From: JALYGY01 sp963800975
Lineage (GTDB): Bacteria; Actinomycetota; Rubrobacteria; Rubrobacterales; Rubrobacteraceae
Length of the DNA stretch: 64,000 nucleotides
Assembly (NCBI GenBank): GCA_963800975.1
Contig: CAWDDB010000013.1
Location: 62,001-126,000 of the forward strand
Direction: 5' to 3'
Shown here: positions 23,869 to 33,680 of the stretch, one piece after another
Layout of the letters: every line of letters starts with the position of its first letter
Numbering within the stretch: position 1 is the first letter of the stretch
Notes under the pieces: generated by a model
Seen by the model: the letters and a program-made list of their open reading frames with translations, nothing else
Told to the model about the DNA's origin: nothing
Database searches by the model: none
Program-made: the position numbers and the translations under genes

Positions 23869-24537
23869 TTGGAAAACGTACCGCCCAGCACGCGCGTCGG
23901 CCGGATCTTCATCGCCTTCCTGGTTCTTGCGGCGCTGAACCTCAGCATAGCCGATGTTGCGAGTGCCCAGACCAGCACGTCGAATTGCTCAAGTCCTAAC
24001 GAGCTCATCTCGGTGCCAAGTACGGACGAGGACACAGTCGAAACTTTCAGTACCACGGGTCAGAGCTTCCGCGTAACTTATGACATAACTTTCGACACAG
24101 GTGATGGTACCGAGAGCGCTGATATCACGATAGATGATAGTACCGGCACGCAAGTGTTTTCCGAGAACATCACTGCTAACGCAAGGGATAGCTTTGTCGT
24201 GACTGAGAGTGCCGGCAGTTACGACCTGTCGGTGGTTATCACTCCCGCGGGGACGGCAGATTACACAGTCAGAGTGGAAGATTGCCTTGGAAATGGAGGC
24301 TCCGGCGGTGGTGGTAACGGCGGTGGCGGGGGCAACGGTGGAGGCGGTGACGACCAGAATCGCAACAATCGCGCCACCGCGGAAGGGGATGCGGATGACA
24401 GGCAGTACGGCGAAGAGGTCATCATCAAGAAGACGATAGTGAAGGGACTACCAAAGACCGGCGGCCCTTCGCCTTTGTTGTTGCCCTGGCTTGCGGCATT
24501 CGTAGTGGCGGGGATCGCGGTCGTACGGCGGTCGTAG
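23869..24537 (+). CDS. LPKTG cell-wall-anchored surface protein
   Basis: 222 residues. A signal peptide (IFIAFLVLAALNLSIADVAS, cut near SAQ) is followed by a beta-rich domain of about 110 residues with two cysteines. Next come a Gly/Asn-rich flexible stalk, then KKTIVKGLPKTGG, a hydrophobic segment and VVRRS at the end. This is a complete sortase signal with LPKTG at residues 194-198. TTG 23869 follows GGAGGATGGTAGGGCA, closely matching the leader of the next gene. The ectodomain resembles no family I can name. Base composition of the ectodomain is clearly more AT-rich than the neighbours. It is the first gene of a three-substrate block ending with a sortase gene. Confidence 0.8.
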   Translation: MENVPPSTRVGRIFIAFLVLAALNLSIADVASAQTSTSNCSSPNELISVPSTDEDTVETFSTTGQSFRVTYDITFDTGDGTESADITIDDSTGTQVFSENITANARDSFVVTESAGSYDLSVVITPAGTADYTVRVEDCLGNGGSGGGGNGGGGGNGGGGDDQNRNNRATAEGDADDRQYGEEVIIKKTIVKGLPKTGGPSPLLLPWLAAFVVAGIAVVRRS

Positions 24538-24732
24538 GAAAGTCTCCGCTTTCGCGGGCTAGAGGTTGGGCGGCGGTGACCTCAAGCACTCTACCCTAAG
24601 GGTTTTCATCACAAGAAACCCCTGCTAAGAACAATCTTTGGATGGGTTAGGGCTTATTGCTTTGTAAGTAGCAGATCTTTTGACAATAGGTGTAGAATGC
24701 CCAGGACGTAAAAGGCGCGGAGGATGGTGGGC

Positions 24733-25978
24733 GTGTCAAGAAGATCCCTGGCGATTCTTCCTTTTGTGACTCTTGTCTTTACAATGCTGGCGGCAGCCCC
24801 GGCGTGGGCTCAGGCGGCGCTTACCATCGAGAAGACTGACGACCCGATCCAGTCGTAGAAGGCAAAGTACTCACCTACACCATAGTTGTCGAGAATGTCG
24901 GAACGGACCCTACTGTAGATCCTGTTATGGTCCGAGATGATTTGCCTACACATACTGCCTTCGTATCAGCAGAGACTACCAAGGGAACGTGTCCTACCAA
25001 ACCAGCGCCAGGAGCCTTTGGCACTGGAAGTCCCGACGTGGTGTGTAACTTGGGCAACCTCTCAGAACAGACCGACGCCACGGTCACCATTAAGGTCAAG
25101 CCGACCAACTCGGCTGCGATTGCAGGCACGATCACCAATAGCGCGCAAGCTGATGCCGGAGTAATCGTTAAGTCTACCGAGGTAAACACCACAGTAACCC
25201 CAGGTCTCTCGATAGTGAAAGAGGCCTCGCCAGGCACCATCGAGGTGGGCGACGACCTCAAATATACCCTCACGGTGAAAAACCGAGGAGGATCCAACGC
25301 AGCAAACGTAATTGTAATTGACGAACTGCCGGGCGACGTAGACTTCGTTGAATCGGATGCCGAGCAGGGCAGCTGTGATGAGCAACCAGACAGTTTCGTC
25401 GAATGCGACCTTGGTACAATCGCTGCCGGCAGTACTGTCCGGGTCGAACTCCTCGTCAGGCCGACCAAGCATGGAGAGCTAACCAACACGGCTCAGGTTT
25501 TCGCCAATGACTCAGAAGAGGCCATCGACGAAGACTCTGAATCTACGACTGTCGAGAAGAGCGGTGGTAACAACAACGACAAGTGAATAACGACAATAAT
25601 GACAACGACAATAATGACAATAGCAACAACAATAGGAACGATAATAGCAATAACGGAAACAACAACGGTGGTGGCAACAATGGCGGCACCCGAACCGTTC
25701 GCGACGTGTTCGGCGACTTCGACAGGTCGGACCGGGTGCTCCGGGACGCGGTTGGCTTCAGGTGCGAGCAGATCCTGGAGCTAAGCAGGAGCGCTGGCCG
25801 GAGCCAGTACGATTTCAGCGCCGAGCGCATCGACGAGTGCCGCCGCCAGGAGGTCCTCGTGGACACCATCCCTGGCAAGGTCAAGTCGCTCCCCGACACC
25901 GGCGGGCCGCCGCTGCTGCTACTGCCCTGGGCAGTCGCGCTCGTGGTGGCCGGGATCTCGGTACTGCGCAGGTCGTAG
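24733..25978 (+). pseudogene. LPDTG surface protein with two DUF11 repeats, interrupted by two frameshifts
   Basis: GTG 24733 (GGAGG nine bases upstream) gives a signal peptide ending PAWAQA and then TIEKTDDP. A stop follows at 24857. Adding one G near 24846 restores KTDDPDPVVEGKVLTYTIVV and a first DUF11 repeat. A second DUF11 repeat follows (LSIVKEASPGTIEVGDDLKY). Near 25583 the frame ends within an Asn/Asp tract, and a second frame continues the same tract, then a helical two-Cys segment, KSLPDTGG, a TM helix and VLRRS. The intact protein would be about 415 residues. Alternatively GTG 25583 overlapping the TGA starts a separate gene. The continued Asn-rich composition makes one protein more likely. 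Confidence 0.75.
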
Positions 25979-26112
25979 GACCTGCAAAAGCATAGAATTT
26001 ACGTCTCCCGTGCTGCATAATGCGCGTTGTGTCGCGCGGATCTGCGGCGCGGCCGTCGTGCGGCGTGTGGCCGGTGGGAGGACCCGGCCCGAGCGCGGAT
26101 AGGAGACGAGTG

Positions 26113-26502
26113 ATGGCTGGTTTGCGGGGGAACCTCGGTTTTGCTCTCGCGGTGGCGACCGCGCTTTTTGCCGCGTTGTTGCTGCTGGCCGCGCCTGCCT
26201 TCGCTGACGCCAAGGCGCGCAACGGCACCGTCCGCTTCGTGGACTGCGACCGCCTGCAGTCGGCCCAGATCCAGTACAGCACCGGTAACTCGGGCAACGT
26301 AGACCAGGATGTCAACGTTACCCAGACGCAGGAACTCGAATGTGCTGGGGACAGCGTAGCCAACGGAAAGGACGTGCTGTCGGACACGATCGTCAAGGGG
26401 GTGCTCCCCGACACCGGCGGGACGCCCGTCCTCGCCGCCTCAGCTCTCATCCTTGCCGCGCTCTTCGCGTCCGCGGCCCTGTTCGTGGGCCGTCGGAGAT
26501 AG
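26113..26502 (+). CDS. Small LPDTG wall-anchored protein of the 'VDCD' two-cysteine family
   Basis: 129 residues. A signal peptide (LALFAALLLLAAPAFA-like) is followed by a 65-residue domain: VRFVDCDRLQSAQIQYSTGN, then VDQDVNVTQTQELECAGDS and VANGKDV. Then comes DTIVKGVLPDTGG (LPDTG at 98-102), a hydrophobic segment and VGRRR. The domain is a paralog of the secreted protein at 18027-18311. The pre-signal DTIVKG closely matches KTIVKG in the 23869 protein, so the three substrates share their sorting region. ATG 26113 has AGGAG upstream; the frame open from 26020 is not needed. It lies 56 bases before the sortase gene, a likely dedicated enzyme-substrate pair. Confidence 0.8.
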   Translation: MAGLRGNLGFALAVATALFAALLLLAAPAFADAKARNGTVRFVDCDRLQSAQIQYSTGNSGNVDQDVNVTQTQELECAGDSVANGKDVLSDTIVKGVLPDTGGTPVLAASALILAALFASAALFVGRRR

Positions 26503-26558
26503 CGGAGCCGCGCCATGGTTTTAGGACGAATTCTCGGGATGAGAGGCGTAGAGGGTAG

Positions 26559-27371
26559 ATGCTTGTAAGGATAGGCCTGGCCCTGATGGCGGTCGCGCTG
26601 GTGCTGACCGTCGTGGCGGTGGCCGTTACCTTCGTACTTCGCGAAGACCCGGTCGAGGCAGTGGCGTCTAGATCCGCGCCCGAGCCGGTCGAGCCGCTGG
26701 ACCGCTCCAAGCCCGACGTCGAGCCGTGGGTCGAGAAATCGCGAGACCCGATCACGGTGCCAGAGCCGGAGCCGGAGCCTGAACCAGATCCCGAGCCCCA
26801 GCCCCGGCCCGAGCCGAAACCGGAGCCCGAACCGGAGCCAGAGCCTGAACCAGAGCCCGATCCCGAGGTTCTGCCGGTAGAGGAGGACTGGCCGATGCCT
26901 TCGGACGATGAGCTGGCGGCGGCCGACGGTCAGAGGACCTTCGATCTGCCGCCCGGGGCGGTCATGGGCCTCACGATAAACGCCCTCGACGTCCGCAATG
27001 TCCCCGTCATGAGCTCGACGGGCGATTGGGCCCTCAACAACGGCGTGGTCCACCTGCCTGGGACCTCTTTCCCCTGGAGCAACAGCGCCCAGACCAACGT
27101 GTACCTCGCTGGCCACCGACTCGGCTACCGGGGGACCGGGAGCCGTCTGATCTTCTTCCGCCTCAGCAAGCTGTCTGAGGGCGACGAGGTGCTCCTGAAA
27201 GACCGCGACGGCGACAGGTACATGTACCGGGTGACCGAGATGTTCAAGGTCGAACCCGGCGAGGACTGGGTGACGGGCCAGGTGCGCGGGCGGGACATGG
27301 TGACGCTGCAGACGTGCACCCCGATCCCCACGTTCGACAAGCGCCTGATCGTGCGCGCAGATCGGGTATAA
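26559..27371 (+). CDS. Sortase transpeptidase with Pro-Glu stalk (class D/E-like)
   Basis: 270 residues: an N-terminal membrane anchor (residues 4-27), a striking Pro/Glu repeat stalk (about 67-106), then the sortase barrel. The catalytic triad is visible as His186 (YLAGHRLG), Cys253 (TLQTCTP) and Arg266 (LIVRADRV). The TC-T-P context is as in class D and E enzymes of Gram-positives. It would cleave LPxTG between Thr and Gly and join the protein to peptidoglycan. ATG 26559 starts the anchor directly. Three LPxTG proteins lie immediately upstream. The stalk probably spans the wall and lifts the catalytic domain off the membrane. Confidence 0.88.
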   Translation: MLVRIGLALMAVALVLTVVAVAVTFVLREDPVEAVASRSAPEPVEPLDRSKPDVEPWVEKSRDPITVPEPEPEPEPDPEPQPRPEPKPEPEPEPEPEPEPDPEVLPVEEDWPMPSDDELAAADGQRTFDLPPGAVMGLTINALDVRNVPVMSSTGDWALNNGVVHLPGTSFPWSNSAQTNVYLAGHRLGYRGTGSRLIFFRLSKLSEGDEVLLKDRDGDRYMYRVTEMFKVEPGEDWVTGQVRGRDMVTLQTCTPIPTFDKRLIVRADRV

Positions 27372-27398
27372 GACACAACACGGACAGGGCGTATTGGC

Positions 27399-27426
27399 GT
27401 AGGGGCGCTTCGCGAACCGCCCCTAC
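27399..27426. repeat. Palindromic element of the GTAGGGGCG/CGCCCCTAC type
   Basis: GTAGGGGCG and CGCCCCTAC form a perfect 9-bp stem around an inner TTCGCGAA. The flanks GGCGTAG and CTACACC extend the partial symmetry. A related element lies at 28284-28326. It sits between the sortase and hydrolase genes and may act as a terminator or a REP-like mobile hairpin. Confidence 0.65.
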
Positions 27427-27504
27427 ACCTACGCAGGGTCCGCTCGAAAAACCGGACGCGGTGATCGGACCGGTACCTACGGGCGAGGCGGGCCGGTAGG
27501 GCGG

Positions 27505-28242
27505 ATGCGCCGGCTCGCGATTCTGTTCCTCTCCGGCCTGCTCGCGCTGGCGCTCCTGGCGTCGGCCGGCTTTGTGGTCTGGGCTGAGACGGGCTACCGG
27601 GCCTCGGCGGAGGCCGAAGAAGCCTCCGAGCAGGCCGATGAAGACACGGACGGCTGGTACGCCTTCGGCGCGGCGGGGGATCCGAGCGTCGGGGTGGTGC
27701 TCTACCCTGGAGGTCGCGTGGACCCGGCCGCCTACGCCCTGGTGGCGCGGCGGCTTTCGCGGGAGAGCGGCGTGCTAGTCGCGGTTATTCGGGCCCCGCT
27801 GCACTTCGCGATCTTCGACCCGGACGCGGCCGAGCCCGTCATGGCGGCGCACCCGGGCATCGAACGCTGGATCGTGGGCGGTCACAGCCTGGGAGGGGTC
27901 GCGGCCGCCAGCTTCGCCGGGTCTCACCCTTCCCGCGTGGACGGGCTGCTGTTGTGGGCTAGCTACCCTTCCGGGAGCACCGACCTGAGCCAGGCCGAAC
28001 TTGAGGTGACTAGCATCTACGGCGGCCGGGACGGGGTGCTGAACCGCGATAGCCTGGAGGAAGCGAGGTCACGCCTCCCGGCCTCGACCGTCTACGTGAA
28101 GATCGAAGGGGCGAACCACGCATACTTCGGAGACTACGGGGCCCAGGGCGGCGACAGTAGCCCGACCATCCCGCGCGAAGAGGCGCAGGCCGAGATCATC
28201 GCGGCAAGCAGCGCCCTGGTACGACGGGTTGGACAACAGTAG
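27505..28242 (+). CDS. Membrane-anchored alpha/beta hydrolase
   Basis: 245 residues. An N-terminal hydrophobic anchor (LAILFLSGLLALALLASAGF) is followed by an alpha/beta-hydrolase domain. The nucleophile elbow is GGHSLGG with Ser128, and a late GANHAYFGDYG carries the catalytic His. An acid near IYGGRDGV completes the triad. This is the short 'PF12695-like' type often annotated as carboxymethylenebutenolidase or lipase-like; the substrate is unknown. ATG 27505 follows a weak GGTAGGGCGG. It follows the sortase gene after 133 bases containing a palindrome, so co-transcription is uncertain. Confidence 0.75.
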   Translation: MRRLAILFLSGLLALALLASAGFVVWAETGYRASAEAEEASEQADEDTDGWYAFGAAGDPSVGVVLYPGGRVDPAAYALVARRLSRESGVLVAVIRAPLHFAIFDPDAAEPVMAAHPGIERWIVGGHSLGGVAAASFAGSHPSRVDGLLLWASYPSGSTDLSQAELEVTSIYGGRDGVLNRDSLEEARSRLPASTVYVKIEGANHAYFGDYGAQGGDSSPTIPREEAQAEIIAASSALVRRVGQQ

Positions 28243-28278
28243 GCATCGGGCCCCGACGACGGCCTGAAGCCCGATGCC
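28242..28278 (+). terminator. Hairpin after the hydrolase gene
   Basis: 10-bp stem GGCATCGGGC/GCCCGATGCC with a 17-base loop, starting at the last base of the stop codon. There is no T run. The CCCGATGCCTGA half also occurs near 29861. Confidence 0.4.
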
Positions 28279-28283
28279 TGAGG

Positions 28284-28326
28284 GTAGGGGCGCTTCGCGT
28301 TAGGGCGCTTCGCGAAGCGCCCCTAC
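28284..28326. repeat. Palindromic GTAGGGGCG element with partial internal duplication
   Basis: Same element as at 27399-27426 but with GGGGCGCTTCGCG repeated, so the right arm can pair with either left arm. It lies between the converging hydrolase and aldolase genes and could terminate both. Confidence 0.65.
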
Positions 28327-28335
28327 AACGCGAAG

Positions 28336-29361
28336 CTATGCAGCCTCTTGTTCCATATCGTCGGTGTACTTGCCCTGACGGGCAGCGCTGTTCATCTTCA
28401 GCCTGTGGCGGAAAGCCTTCTGGGCCGCCTCGACCTTGTCGACGCTGCCGCCCCAGATCTCCATGGGCTGCCCCTGCAGGGCGCGGGCGTAGGAGAACGA
28501 GAGCTCCCACGGCAGGCCCTCGTAGAGGGTGTTCATGGAGTTGAGGTGCTGGGTGGCCTGCAGGTCGGTCTGGCCGCCGGATAGGAATACTATGCCGGGG
28601 ACCGCCGCCGGCACGGTCCTGAGCAGGCACTCGACAGTGTAGCGGGCGACCTCTTCGACGCCCGCCTGCTCGGACGCGCCCTTGCCGGAGATGACCATGT
28701 TCGGCTTGAGGAGGAGCCCCGAGAGCTCGACGCCGTGTTCGTAGACCTCGGCGAAGGTCTCGTTCAGCGTCCACACAGAGGCCTCGTAGCACTGCTCGAT
28801 CGAGTGGTCGCCGTCGATCACGACCTCCGGCTCGATGATCGGCACGAGGCCGTGCTCCTGGGCGAACGCGGCGTACATGGCGAGCGCGTGGGCGTTGGCC
28901 TCGATGCAACCCGCGGTCGGTATGCCGTTGCCGATCGTGATGACAGCCCGCCACTTGGTGAAGCGCGCCCCGAGCTCCCTGTATTTGGCCAGCCTGTCGT
29001 GCAGGCCGTCGAGACCCTGGGTGAACTTCTCGTTGGGGGAGAGCGGCATGTTCACGGTGCTCTTGTCAACCTTGATGCCCGGGATGACGCCCTGGTCCTC
29101 CAGCACCTTCGAGAGCAGACGTCCGTCGGAGCCTTCCTGCTCCAGGGTCTCCTCGAACAGGATGACGCCGGAGAGATAATCGCCTATCCCTTCGGTCGTG
29201 AACAGCATCTCCCTGTAGTCGCGTCGGCTGTCCTCGCTCGACTCGATGCCGACCGCCTCGAACCGGCTACCGATGGTGCCGAAGCTCTCGTCGGCGGCTA
29301 GGATTCCCTTGCCCGGCGCGACCAGCTCGCGGGCCGTCCTCTCGAGTTCTGGTAGGTTCAC
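28336..29361 (-). CDS. fba: Class I fructose-bisphosphate aldolase
   Basis: 341 residues, the Schiff-base aldolase of glycolysis and gluconeogenesis. Family blocks are KGILAADESFGTIGSR, PIIEPEVVIDG, the Schiff-base lysine at 219 in LLLKPNMVISG, and IVFLSGGQTDLQAT. Class I enzymes are less common than class II in bacteria but occur in several Actinomycetota. GTG 29361 follows AAGGAAGGAG and gives the usual N-terminus LPELERTARELVAPGKG. The longer frame upstream is unlikely. It is probably monocistronic: a small gene upstream ends before a hairpin and a TATATT box. Confidence 0.93.
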   Translation of the reverse strand: MNLPELERTARELVAPGKGILAADESFGTIGSRFEAVGIESSEDSRRDYREMLFTTEGIGDYLSGVILFEETLEQEGSDGRLLSKVLEDQGVIPGIKVDKSTVNMPLSPNEKFTQGLDGLHDRLAKYRELGARFTKWRAVITIGNGIPTAGCIEANAHALAMYAAFAQEHGLVPIIEPEVVIDGDHSIEQCYEASVWTLNETFAEVYEHGVELSGLLLKPNMVISGKGASEQAGVEEVARYTVECLLRTVPAAVPGIVFLSGGQTDLQATQHLNSMNTLYEGLPWELSFSYARALQGQPMEIWGGSVDKVEAAQKAFRHRLKMNSAARQGKYTDDMEQEAA

Positions 29362-29403
29362 GTGCGGCTCCTTCCTTCTGCCTCTACTTGAAGACTGGCT
29401 CAG

Positions 29404-29409
29404 AATATA
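29404..29409 (-). promoter_or_regulatory. Candidate -10 box for the aldolase gene
   Basis: TATATT on the minus strand, 43 bases before the aldolase GTG and just after the hairpin at 29413-29440. No consensus -35 is seen, so support is positional only. Confidence 0.3.
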
Positions 29410-29412
29410 GCA

Positions 29413-29440
29413 AAGGCCCCGAGCCACGGCCCGGGACCTT
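29413..29440 (-). terminator. Terminator after the small charged-protein gene
   Basis: On the minus strand AAGGTCCCGGGCC pairs with CTCGGGGCCTT (one G-T pair, one mismatch) and is followed by TTTGC. It lies 28 bases after the small gene's stop and just upstream of the aldolase promoter region. Confidence 0.5.
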
Positions 29441-29467
29441 CGTGTCTACTCGGGTGTGGGCCCCGCG

Positions 29468-29611
29468 CTAGGCCTTTACCAGCTCGCGCTCCTCTTTCGC
29501 GCGCTCCTTCCCGGCCTTCATGGCTCGCTCTTCGCGGCGCCTACGCTCCTGCTCCTCCCGCTGCTTGCGGGCTTCTACCTCCATCTGGTGTTCCCTGTAG
29601 GAGTAGCACAT
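29468..29611 (-). CDS. Very small highly charged protein, function unknown
   Basis: 47 residues beginning MCYSYREHQMEVEARKQ, then an Arg/Glu/Lys-rich stretch predicted as one long helix, ending ERELVKA. ATG 29611 has GAGGAGG at ideal spacing and a hairpin follows the stop, so it is a complete transcription unit despite its size. About two thirds of residues are charged or polar. Short MCYSxxE proteins recur in high-GC Gram-positives in my memory, without known function. It may be a coiled-coil or nucleic-acid-binding peptide. It would be missed by most minimum-length cutoffs. Confidence 0.65.
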   Translation of the reverse strand: MCYSYREHQMEVEARKQREEQERRRREERAMKAGKERAKEERELVKA

Positions 29612-29934
29612 GGGCCACGCCTCCTCGCTCGTGCTTGCCTTTCAAGCAGTACCTACCCCCCGCTTCTGCTCCCAAACATCGGGGCGATTGGGCCTGAATC
29701 TCCGCCTCCCGGACCGTACCAGACGCCGTGAACGCAATCCCCCTACCGAATCCGGGTGAACGATCTCGGAAATCGCACGTCCTACCCGCAGAAGACGCCC
29801 CACCGATTAGACACACGCCGGTGCCGAACCGGGCATCGTTTGACCGGATTCCGCATGAGACCCGATGCCTGATACCCGAAACCTATGGTAGGTTAGGGTC
29901 CACGACCAAGCGCCCTCGGCGGGGGAGAGACGAC
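29612..29934. other. Intergenic region between divergent small gene and DUF255 gene
   Basis: 323 bases. It holds the small gene's ribosome site at the left, ACCCGATGCCTGATACCCGA near 29860 (shares CCCGATGCCTGA with 28270), and GGGGGAGAG before the DUF255 start. I see no gene or consensus promoter. Confidence 0.4.
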
Positions 29935-31982
<2,048 letters not shown>

Positions 31983-31984
<2 letters not shown>

Positions 31985-32000
31985 CACGCCGCGGCGTGCT
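31983..32000. terminator. Palindrome between converging DUF255 and acetamidase genes
   Basis: AGCACGCCGCGGCGTGCT is an 18-bp perfect palindrome starting in the DUF255 stop codon and ending three bases before the acetamidase stop. There is no loop or T run, so folding needs a few open pairs. Its GCACGCC/GGCGTGC arms echo the hairpin at 8951-8976. Confidence 0.45.
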
Positions 32001-32003
32001 CCC

Positions 32004-32936
32004 CTAGCCGAAGATGGCCAGCGGGAGGTAAGAGGAGACGATCCAGTTCGGCTGGTCCACGATCTCGCTGATCTTGAGGTCGACGACCAGGCTGGCGAGG
32101 ACGTAGGCTTCGATGGGCTCCACGTGGTAGGTAGTGCTGATGTGCTCGACCATCGCGCGCAGCGAGTCCTTGGCCGCCTGCATGAGGTCGGGGTTAACGC
32201 CCATCGTGGCGTACCAGCCTGCGCTCTCCGCCCCGGGCGTGAGTGGGCCGGGGGTCGCGAACTGGGGGGCCGGGAGGTTACGGCCCTTGTGCAGCTCGAA
32301 GCGAAGGGCCGCGTACATCGGGCACTCTATGCCCGTCACGCAGACCTCGCCGTCGCCCTGGGCCGCGTGGGCGTCGCCCACGGAGAAGAGGGCCCCTGGG
32401 ACCTGCACGGGCAAGAAGACGCGGCTTCCCCTGGTAAGGTGGCGCGTGTCCATGTTGCCGCCGAAGGGGCCTGGGGGCATGACGATAGGCTTCTCGGAGC
32501 CGGTCGGCGCGACGCCCATCGTCCCGAAAAAAGGGTTGATGGGGATGGTTATGCCGTCCTTGAACAGGGTAAAGTCGCCGGGGGAGAGGTCGAAGATCTT
32601 GAGGTACGCTTCGGTGAAGTCCTCCTCCAGCAGGCCGAAGCCTGGGATGACCGCGGTCCAACCCCAACCCTGGGTGTGGATGTCTACGACCTCGACCTCT
32701 ATGGCGTCGCCCGGCTCGGCCCCCTCGACGGCGACGGGACCGGCGAGCGGGTAGAGGCGGTCCCAGTCCAGGTTGCCGAGGACCTCGGCGGTGGAGTCGG
32801 GGGAGATCTGGCCGTCGCTCACCTCGCGGGTGTGGTAGACGACCGTGTCGCCGGGCGCGACCGTCAGGATGGGATCCAGCTCGTTGTCCCAGAGGTAGTG
32901 AACCCTGTCCTCGGGAAAATAGTGCGTCTGTGCCAT
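32004..32936 (-). CDS. Acetamidase/formamidase family protein
   Basis: 310 residues of the FmdA/AmdA family, which hydrolyse short amides to ammonia and the acid. Conserved blocks include PGDTVVYHTREVSDGQI, the GPVAVEGAEPGDAIEVEV motif, GGNMDTRHLTRGSRVFLPV and SVGDAHAAQGDGEVCVTGIE with the catalytic-site acids. Length matches the shorter bacterial members. ATG 32936 follows AGGAGG. No amide transporter is adjacent. Which amide is used cannot be told from sequence; ammonia supply or detoxification is the likely purpose. Confidence 0.87.
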   Translation of the reverse strand: MAQTHYFPEDRVHYLWDNELDPILTVAPGDTVVYHTREVSDGQISPDSTAEVLGNLDWDRLYPLAGPVAVEGAEPGDAIEVEVVDIHTQGWGWTAVIPGFGLLEEDFTEAYLKIFDLSPGDFTLFKDGITIPINPFFGTMGVAPTGSEKPIVMPPGPFGGNMDTRHLTRGSRVFLPVQVPGALFSVGDAHAAQGDGEVCVTGIECPMYAALRFELHKGRNLPAPQFATPGPLTPGAESAGWYATMGVNPDLMQAAKDSLRAMVEHISTTYHVEPIEAYVLASLVVDLKISEIVDQPNWIVSSYLPLAIFG

Positions 32937-33026
32937 GTCTCGACGACCTCCTGAACGGTTTCCCTTTTGCCGACGAGAGCACTCTCTCAGCTTGCCGCAT
33001 GGTTTTCCACCCGCGCGGGCAAGGCG

Positions 33027-33680
33027 TCAGCCGTTCTCGCCGCGCCGAACCCTTTCGAGGATGTCGTCGATGTGTCCCTGGGCCTCCGCCTTTTCCACGA
33101 CCTCGTAGTAAGGTTCGCCCGCGGGCGCTATCCCCGGCACGATGACGTCGAAGTCGAGGGAGCGGATCAGGTCCAGGCTCTCGATGTACTTCTCCCTGTC
33201 GCTTACCCCGTCGAGTACCGCAGCCCTCCACCTGCCCCGGCTGAAAAAGACCGTGTCGCCCGTGAACAGGACGCGATGCTCTCCAGTGTTCCAGAGATAG
33301 GCGGTGGCTCCGGCTGTGTGTCCCGGAATGGGAACGACCTCGAAGTCGTCGCCGAGACGGTGGCCTTCCGAGAAGGTCTCGTCCACGTTGCAGACCCTCG
33401 AGGTCTCCTCCGCGTCCGCTTCATGTACGTGAAGAGGGGCGTCGAAGGTGCTGGAGACCCAGTCGCAAGCGGGCGAGGCTTCGTGGTGATGGTTCAGGTA
33501 CTGGCGCCAGATGCCGCCGAGCTCGTCTATCTCCTCCGCGTCCTGCTCGAGCGCGGCTGACCTGTAGACGAGCAGGTTACCCCCTTCGCGCTGCAGTAGG
33601 AAGGCGCGGATCTCGAGCGAGGGTCCGAACCCCAGTGACTCGGGCGCCGATGCATAGAGCTTGGGTACGACGGTTTCCAT
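33027..33680 (-). CDS. MBL-fold metallo-hydrolase
   Basis: 217 residues. Metal-site motifs of the metallo-beta-lactamase fold are visible in order: YLNHHHEASPACDW (variant of HxHxDH), IPGHTAGATAYLW (second His) and VLFTGDTVFF (bridging Asp). The N-terminal strand pair (SLEIRAFLLQREGGNLLVYRSA) also fits. In the HHHEAS variant Glu replaces Asp, as seen in several glyoxalase-II-like or hydrolase groups. ATG 33680 follows AGGAGA. The substrate is unknown. It is the first of several small minus-strand genes, each with its own gap. Confidence 0.8.
   Translation of the reverse strand: METVVPKLYASAPESLGFGPSLEIRAFLLQREGGNLLVYRSAALEQDAEEIDELGGIWRQYLNHHHEASPACDWVSSTFDAPLHVHEADAEETSRVCNVDETFSEGHRLGDDFEVVPIPGHTAGATAYLWNTGEHRVLFTGDTVFFSRGRWRAAVLDGVSDREKYIESLDLIRSLDFDVIVPGIAPAGEPYYEVVEKAEAQGHIDDILERVRRGENG

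Noticed and set aside
24676..24700. TTGACA...TAGAAT promoter before the DUF11 gene
   Set aside because: The two boxes are only about seven bases apart, far too close for a sigma-70 promoter.
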